From contig JAPKAW010000040.1 of assembly GCA_028825055.1 (NCBI GenBank), positions 1 to 12,270 on the forward strand: a DNA stretch of 12,270 nt, written 5' to 3'. This document shows, piece by piece, positions 8,426-12,270 of the stretch. Source of the DNA: Flavobacteriales bacterium (lineage in GTDB: Bacteria; Bacteroidota; Bacteroidia; Flavobacteriales_D; Sanyastnellaceae). The notes beneath the pieces are model-generated. The model had not been told where the DNA came from and did no database searches. It saw only the letters and a list, made by a program, of their open reading frames with translations. The stretch's first letter is position 1, and every line of letters starts with the position of its first letter. The position numbers and the translations under genes were made by a program.

Positions 8426-9541
8426 TTAATCACCATCATTGTCTTGGTATGTAATTAAGATCCCTAAAGAGGACATCATGTCTACTTTCCAGAGAACAAC
8501 CAAAGCCTGTAAATCAGCATAGACATCAAACGCCTCCTGTTGATTTGTCGTAACATAGAGAGACAAAGGGTCTTGCAAAGAAAGCACTGATTGCAACGCA
8601 ATATCCAATTGCGTCTCAATGTCATTATTCAAACCGGCACCGTATTCAAAATCGCCGTAAGCATTGAGATAATCATCTAAGCCAAGTTCCGCACTGTTTG
8701 CTGTCTTGGCATTGCCATGATAGATTAAATCTGCCATCACCATGGCCTCGAACATCAAATCAACACTCCAATTCGAAGCATATACAGCTTCGACAAGCCC
8801 TGGCCTCGGCGTCTGAGTAAACGTGCTAATCCCGCTCGGTAAACCCAATTTGTTTTTACGAACGTCGGCCTCAAAGACACGATTAAATGCATTTAAAACC
8901 TCTCCCATAGAGCTCCCCATCTCCACACCATCAGAGGCTTTGAAAGAATCCAGATAATTGCCAGTCCAAGTAGCATGCACCGAGGAAACCTCCGCGTTCA
9001 AGTATTCAGCAATGCGACTCGCATGGGCCCCACGCAAAGGATTATCGGCCATCTCTTGTGCAGTTCCTGCGGCACTCTCATTTGCGTTGAGTAAGTAGTC
9101 AAGAGCAGGCAATCCAATGTTATCAAGGGTCACAGGAGTGCCTGGTATCCAGTTTTCTTCCGAAATGGCCAACTCAATCTTGTCTCCATCTGTTGGATAA
9201 CTATTCACCGTTTGAGACAAAGCTCGATTGCTTGCTGGGCCAAAGTCAAAGAAAGCAACGCGCTGCCATTGCAAGTAGGTACGCTTCAATTGCTCACGTG
9301 TCAAAATCACTTGACTTTCAGAAGGGTCAGAAATCAATTGGTCACACGCCACGTGCAGTTCCGCTGACAACTCAACCATTTGAGCATACTCGGAGACGAT
9401 AATTTCGTCTCCGAGATGCTGCAAATAAGCAGACCGATCAAAATCGATCTCGGAATCCATTCCATCAGGGTCACAACCGCTCAAGATGACCAAACATAAC
9501 AATCCTGTAAACAGGCTTACTTTGAAGTGATTCAATGTCAT
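8426..9541 (-). CDS. Imelysin-family lipoprotein
   Basis: A 371-residue lipoprotein of the imelysin (peptidase M75 / IrpA-like) family, envelope proteins associated with iron uptake. I chose the ATG at 9541 over the GTG two codons upstream (9547). The signal peptide ends in the lipobox VILSGC with Cys23 lipidated. It is followed at once by acidic residues (DPDGMDSE), which in Bacteroidota can favour surface display. The body is alpha-helical and bears the family landmarks YLQWQRVAFFDFGP, the GLPALDYLLN segment (143-152), LRGAHASRIAEYL and the C-terminal LVVLWKVDMMSSLGILITYQDNDGD. The usual G-x-H-x-x-E metal motif is replaced by GLPALD, so His and Glu are absent; this is the divergent imelysin branch. 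It sits 26 bp or more after the DUF4856 gene and before the HTTM gene. Binding or presenting iron to the TonB receptor is inferred from family and context. Confidence 0.93.
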   Translation of the reverse strand: MTLNHFKVSLFTGLLCLVILSGCDPDGMDSEIDFDRSAYLQHLGDEIIVSEYAQMVELSAELHVACDQLISDPSESQVILTREQLKRTYLQWQRVAFFDFGPASNRALSQTVNSYPTDGDKIELAISEENWIPGTPVTLDNIGLPALDYLLNANESAAGTAQEMADNPLRGAHASRIAEYLNAEVSSVHATWTGNYLDSFKASDGVEMGSSMGEVLNAFNRVFEADVRKNKLGLPSGISTFTQTPRPGLVEAVYASNWSVDLMFEAMVMADLIYHGNAKTANSAELGLDDYLNAYGDFEYGAGLNNDIETQLDIALQSVLSLQDPLSLYVTTNQQEAFDVYADLQALVVLWKVDMMSSLGILITYQDNDGD

Positions 9542-9573
9542 TTCCACTGAGGATAATAGATTCTAATAACGAC

Positions 9574-10782
9574 TTACAACCCTTCTGCAATAGATGCTGA
9601 AATGCCCAAAGCTGCAGCGACTGCATCACGAGCATCCGTAATGCTTCCTGTAGTTACGTTGTAAAAATCATCTCCCAAATTGCTGAGGATGGTATTCGAT
9701 GCAGACAGATCAACAGACGTGTTCGCTCCATAAGGCAACGCCATGATGAACGCTTTTGCCTCCGACAGTTCGTGATTTCGAAGAGCATCGTCTCCGAAGT
9801 TTTCAATCGCACCGTTCAAATAGTGAATCGCTGTTCCGCCTGCAACAAGCTCCAATTCTTCTCGAATAACCTCAATCTGTTGGTCTCGGACTGTCATGTC
9901 ATCCGCAACAATCGCCGCTCGTCCCAAACGGAAAGCAGCAGACAACTTTGATGCAGACTGAAGCTCTGAAGTCTCTAGTTCAAAAGCATATTTTGCCCAA
10001 AACTTATCGGTACCCGTTGTCGGGTAATCTGCCGACATCGTGAAGTATCCAAAAGCCTCGTCAAAATGGTGTTCCATCGTTGTGTAGAACTTCCCTTCGA
10101 CAATGGCTTCGTTGTCTACATCCATTTTAGCTGGGGCGAGATAGACTGAGGAAATGTTGTAGTAGAAACATGCACCCATTAAGCCTTTCTCAATTAACTG
10201 AGTCCATTCCTGACCCTGACCATTTTGCAAGTATTGCTTCGATGCGTTCGTAGTAGAAAGCACAACACCTGTAGTGCCAGCTCCACCATCTGTAACATCT
10301 GCAACCGTAGTCGCGCTTGCTGCTGCCAAATCCGTCATGAAACCTTCGAACATTGAGATGATGGTATCATCGCCACCGGCGGTCTTACTTCGAAGCTGCT
10401 TCGAAGAGCCTGTCATTACAAGATTCTCTACATCATTCCACGTGTAGCCATCGTTGGCATACATGGACAATAAAACAGAACCATCGATCGCAACACCAGG
10501 AGTGTTAGCCGACTTCATATAACTCGTCATTTCCGAAAGCATATATTGACGCTGCTTCTGACCGTCGATACTTACTGTAAGATTGCCTTCGTTGTCGAAG
10601 AAAGCATATTCATCTGGAGCAACTACAGCATAATCGCACGTACCGTCATCACTGTCGGCTTTATCATCATAGTTAGTCGCTAATGAGTCAGTGCATCCTT
10701 CACGGTTGCAAGACACCAAAGTCAAGAGGCCACACACTGCTACTAGAGAAAGTAAGCCTGAGGTGTTAAATCGCAATTTCAT
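9574..10782 (-). CDS. DUF4856-family lipoprotein
   Basis: A 402-residue lipoprotein and the first gene of the minus-strand operon. The N terminus has two basic residues, a hydrophobic core and the lipobox TLVSC with Cys25 lipidated. Residues 29-51 form a short Cys-bounded module (GCTDSLATNYDD … DDGTCDY) common in secreted Bacteroidota proteins; it is also found in the gene at the right edge of this window. The remaining 350 residues match DUF4856 by their opening (YAFFDNEGNLTVSIDGQKQR, MLSEMTSYMKSAN) and by FGYFTMSADYPTTGTDKFWAKYAF. This family has no known enzymatic role and is habitually encoded beside imelysins, including the one directly downstream. The protein has no membrane segment apart from its lipid anchor. 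A role as partner of imelysin in iron or heme handling at the cell envelope is inference. A candidate operator lies about 75 bp upstream. Confidence 0.9.
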   Translation of the reverse strand: MKLRFNTSGLLSLVAVCGLLTLVSCNREGCTDSLATNYDDKADSDDGTCDYAVVAPDEYAFFDNEGNLTVSIDGQKQRQYMLSEMTSYMKSANTPGVAIDGSVLLSMYANDGYTWNDVENLVMTGSSKQLRSKTAGGDDTIISMFEGFMTDLAAASATTVADVTDGGAGTTGVVLSTTNASKQYLQNGQGQEWTQLIEKGLMGACFYYNISSVYLAPAKMDVDNEAIVEGKFYTTMEHHFDEAFGYFTMSADYPTTGTDKFWAKYAFELETSELQSASKLSAAFRLGRAAIVADDMTVRDQQIEVIREELELVAGGTAIHYLNGAIENFGDDALRNHELSEAKAFIMALPYGANTSVDLSASNTILSNLGDDFYNVTTGSITDARDAVAAALGISASIAEGL

Positions 10783-10856
10783 CTAAATATTATTTTGAAG
10801 TTATTCAAATGCAAAGCAACTAAACAAGATGTCGTGAGGCAATCCCACAAAAAGGC

Positions 10857-10877
10857 TATTTAGAATTAGTCTGAATA
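10857..10877. promoter_or_regulatory. Imperfect 8-5-8 palindrome, candidate metal-responsive operator
   Basis: The arms TATTTAGA (10857-10864) and TCTGAATA (10870-10877) are inverted copies with one mismatch, separated by ATTAG. The element lies about 75-95 bp before the DUF4856 start codon. Dyad sites of this size and AT content are typical of Fur-, DtxR- or Irr-type metal regulators. Which regulator, if any, binds here cannot be told from the sequence. No second copy was noticed elsewhere in the window. Confidence 0.35.
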
Positions 10878-11044
10878 ATAACAAGTGAATCAATCGGACT
10901 TTCTCAGCGTTGGAAATGCCTTTACAAAAGGACGGTCAAGCGGTCTAACAAGTAACTAAACCAACGCTTCTCCAGATTGTTCTTCTAGGCGTTCATCCAA
11001 AACGCAGATGGGCGTTACAACATGAACACCACCTTGGACAGACT

Positions 11045-11188
11045 ATGCCCGCTCATTTTTTGGAGCAAGAATCTATTTTAAAAACATGGGCTAAGGAGGT
11101 CAAAATGTTGATCGAAAGCTGGCAATTCCAAGCCGATATCTCCCGATGGACTTGGCGAATCAACTCACCCGAAAATAGCGGTTGCTAA
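11045..11188 (+). CDS. Small open frame of unknown status (47 codons or a 27-codon inner start)
   Basis: The plus-strand frame is open from 10949 to the TAA at 11186-11188. The first ATG is at 11045, giving 47 residues that begin MPAHFLEQES. A second ATG at 11105 is preceded by AAGGAGGT (11093-11100), a perfect Shine-Dalgarno at good spacing and unusual for this kind of genome; it would give 27 residues with three tryptophans. The sequence before 11045 is also protein-like (LLGVHPKRRWALQHEH), so this may be the 3' remnant of a longer gene rather than an intact small gene. It runs opposite to both neighbours. I do not recognise a family. It could also be chance. Confidence 0.3.
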   Translation: MPAHFLEQESILKTWAKEVKMLIESWQFQADISRWTWRINSPENSGC

Positions 11189-11205
11189 GAGCCCTCGTGT
11201 CTCGC

Positions 11206-11544
11206 TCAATACATCAGGTGTTTCTTCGCTGATTCTTCCCACTTGGCCTTGTATTTCGCATCAACGAAATAAATCAGGAGGTCCGCTTGGTATGCGTTCT
11301 CTACGAAAAAGACCTTTTTCTCGGCTTGGTACGCGGCATCGACAAAAAACCAAAGCCCTTCATTCTTTTCAGCTTGATACGCCGCGTCCACTTTGAACAC
11401 GAGCAAATCCGCCTGATGGGCCGCATCCACCACAAAAATCTTCACATCTGCCTGGTAAGCAGCATCCACGGAAAACACTTTCTGAGCGGACACGCTACCC
11501 ATGGAGGTCATGAGCAAAACAAAGAGCGGGATCAGGCACTTCAT
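11206..11544 (-). CDS. Secreted 7(1) septoil knot (DUF6150-type) repeat protein
   Basis: A 112-residue exported protein. Residues 1-20 are a signal peptide ending GSVSA, with no lipobox. The mature part is six tandem repeats of about 13 residues with the pattern hydrophobic-x-F/Y-x-V-D-A-A-Y-Q-A-D/E: 22-33, 34-46, 47-59, 60-75 (three residues longer, beginning KNEGLWF), 76-88 and 89-101. A tail WEESAKKHLMY follows. This is the layout of the DUF6150 family, which I recall being renamed 7(1) septoil knot after structure prediction and an experimental structure of a roughly 90-residue member showed a seven-crossing backbone knot. The mature length here (about 91) agrees. Its biological role is unknown. 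ATG at 11544 is the start that gives the signal peptide. It stands alone: 169 bp from the upstream gene's end and 423 bp from the operon downstream. The family call rests on repeat recognition, not a search. Confidence 0.82.
   Translation of the reverse strand: MKCLIPLFVLLMTSMGSVSAQKVFSVDAAYQADVKIFVVDAAHQADLLVFKVDAAYQAEKNEGLWFFVDAAYQAEKKVFFVENAYQADLLIYFVDAKYKAKWEESAKKHLMY
11242..11481 (-). repeat. Six tandem protein-coding repeats of about 39 bp
   Basis: These encode the V-D-A-A-Y-Q-A-D units of the knot protein. At the DNA level the units share a core near 'GTGGATGC(T/G/C)GC(T/G)TACCAGGC' on the minus strand but differ in third positions. The repeat is therefore old and held at protein level rather than a recent duplication. 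The fourth unit carries a 9-bp insertion. They are coding repeats, not a CRISPR or an intergenic repeat family. Confidence 0.75.
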
Positions 11545-11713
11545 GGCATTCGCGTTTTTTGGGTTTCAAGCCAGCTTCGATTCGTCGATTCTCAAAGAAA
11601 CACAAACGAGGGCTTTGAATTGCGATTCAACCCAATTCATTCGAAACCAGCAGATCTAAAACAAAACACGCTCACACTTTGACCATTTATTGACGAATCA
11701 ACATTGATGAAAT

Positions 11714-12270
11714 TCAATACACACAACTGCCATCATCGATTTCTGCTAAAGGATAATAGTTGCTTGCTTCAGAATCCATACATCCTGTAATGACAGGGCA
11801 AAGCGAATCAAATACCGAGAGCAGCGCGAGAAGGTCGGATGTTCCTCTATTGCCATCTCCATCCAAATCTGCTACGCATGACGGTATTGCGATGCATTCA
11901 TTTATCTCAGCAATCCATACGGTGCCTTCGCCGCAATAATCACCATTGGCGATTGCCGTGAGAATTTGCTCCAAAATATTGGCACAGGCTGCATCAATGA
12001 CCTCTTCAAGGTGATCGCAAATACCATCCTCATCCGCATCATTCGCACAGTTACCATCACAATCGTAGCCCTCTTCAGCATAATCGCAGTAGCCCGCGTT
12101 GGTTGCCGTGTTGTCGTAGTTGCAGGCTGTGTCATCCTGGCAGCCTGTTACTTCGTCCTGATCGCAGATGCCGTCGTTGTCGGTATCGACAAGGCAAGCG
12201 CCTGAGCAGTCAACGCCGGCAGCAGCAAATGTGCAGCTGGAGTCGTCGTCTGTTGAAGTAGCGTCGTAGT
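11714..12270 (-). CDS. C-terminal part of a large secreted Cys-rich repeat protein, 5'-truncated
   Basis: The minus-strand frame is open from the window edge to the TGA at 11714-11716; the TTG at 11974 is only an internal codon. About 185 residues are visible. They contain, in order, a partial module ending VDTDNDGICDQDE, then a full module beginning TGCQDDTACNYDNTAT and ending DADEDGICDHLEE. After these comes a unique stretch (about 45 residues from VIDAACANI to IAIPSC), a dockerin-like single loop ADLDGDGNRGTSDLLALLSVFD, and a final TGCMDSEASNYYPLAEIDD … CVY that ends the protein. D-x-D-x-D-G loops suggest calcium binding; paired cysteines suggest disulfides and export. Such modules fill large adhesin-like or surface proteins of marine Bacteroidota. 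No type IX secretion C-terminal domain follows the last module. The N-terminal function is outside the window, so no activity can be assigned. Confidence 0.85.
   Translation of the reverse strand, partial: YDATSTDDDSSCTFAAAGVDCSGACLVDTDNDGICDQDEVTGCQDDTACNYDNTATNAGYCDYAEEGYDCDGNCANDADEDGICDHLEEVIDAACANILEQILTAIANGDYCGEGTVWIAEINECIAIPSCVADLDGDGNRGTSDLLALLSVFDSLCPVITGCMDSEASNYYPLAEIDDGSCVY

Larger units (their letters stand above)
10783..11205. other. 423-bp spacer upstream of the iron-type operon
   Basis: The left part is AT-rich and should carry the promoter of the minus-strand operon. On the minus strand, TGCATTTG about 30 bp before the ATG is one mismatch from the Bacteroidota -7 consensus TAnnTTTG, but no TTG lies at the right distance upstream, so I do not call a promoter. 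A palindrome at 10857-10877 and a short plus-strand open frame ending at 11188 are listed separately. No convincing terminator was seen for the repeat-protein gene that ends at 11206. Confidence 0.5.

Noticed and set aside
4068..10782. Control of the receptor by a FecI/FecR-type sigma system
   Set aside because: No sigma factor or anti-sigma gene is present in the window and the receptor lacks the N-terminal signalling domain.
11242..11481. Regular repeat units suggesting a CRISPR-like or intergenic array
   Set aside because: The period is a multiple of three, the units vary at third codon positions, and they encode a known protein repeat.
11690..11713. Small dyads (ATCAA…TTGAT, TTGA…TCAA) as a terminator for the right-edge gene
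   Set aside because: Loops and stems are too short and no T-run follows in the right direction.
11902..12135. Minus-strand frame rich in T, M and R
   Set aside because: It is an out-of-phase shadow of the repeat protein, which is open across the whole stretch with clear modules.

Overview
The window comes from a Bacteroidota bacterium, most likely a marine Flavobacteriales-type lineage. The evidence is lipoproteins with short lipoboxes, a TonB receptor with an N-terminal carboxypeptidase-regulatory domain, and the secreted Cys-rich module G-C-x-D-x-x-A-x-N-Y…D-D-G-x-C-x-Y, which occurs in two genes here. The coding starts also mostly lack Shine-Dalgarno sequences. No RNA gene, insertion sequence, integrase or CRISPR array was seen.

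Left block (1-3473): the 3' part of a GH92 alpha-mannosidase with an unusual extra C-terminal domain, followed 5 bp later by a thioredoxin-fold protein with a C-N-H-C active site. The 23S rRNA methyltransferase gene rlmF converges on these from the minus strand, with only 5 bp between the stop codons. A 594-bp stretch without a convincing gene (3474-4067) follows. It holds the rlmF upstream region and a probable terminator for the next operon.

Central block (4068-10782, all minus strand, tightly spaced): an apparent five-gene operon transcribed in the order DUF4856 lipoprotein, imelysin-family lipoprotein, multipass HTTM/vitamin K-dependent gamma-carboxylase-like protein, FecA-like TonB-dependent receptor, DCC/DUF393 thiol-disulfide oxidoreductase. 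It reads as an iron-related envelope system: two cell-surface or periplasmic lipoproteins, an outer-membrane transporter, and two membrane or redox proteins that could modify one of the others. An imperfect 8-5-8 palindrome lies about 75 bp upstream of the first gene and is a candidate operator.

Right block (10783-12270): a 423-bp spacer containing a short plus-strand open frame. Next is a small secreted protein made of six near-identical VDAAYQAD-type repeats, which I recognise as the DUF6150 / 7(1) septoil knot family, proteins that fold into a seven-crossing backbone knot. Last is the 3' end of a large secreted repeat protein that runs off the window edge.

The most interesting elements are the predicted knotted protein, the pairing of a gamma-carboxylase-like enzyme and a thiol oxidoreductase with an iron-uptake receptor and imelysin, the unexplained tail on the mannosidase, and the unassigned plus-strand frame in the 423-bp spacer.
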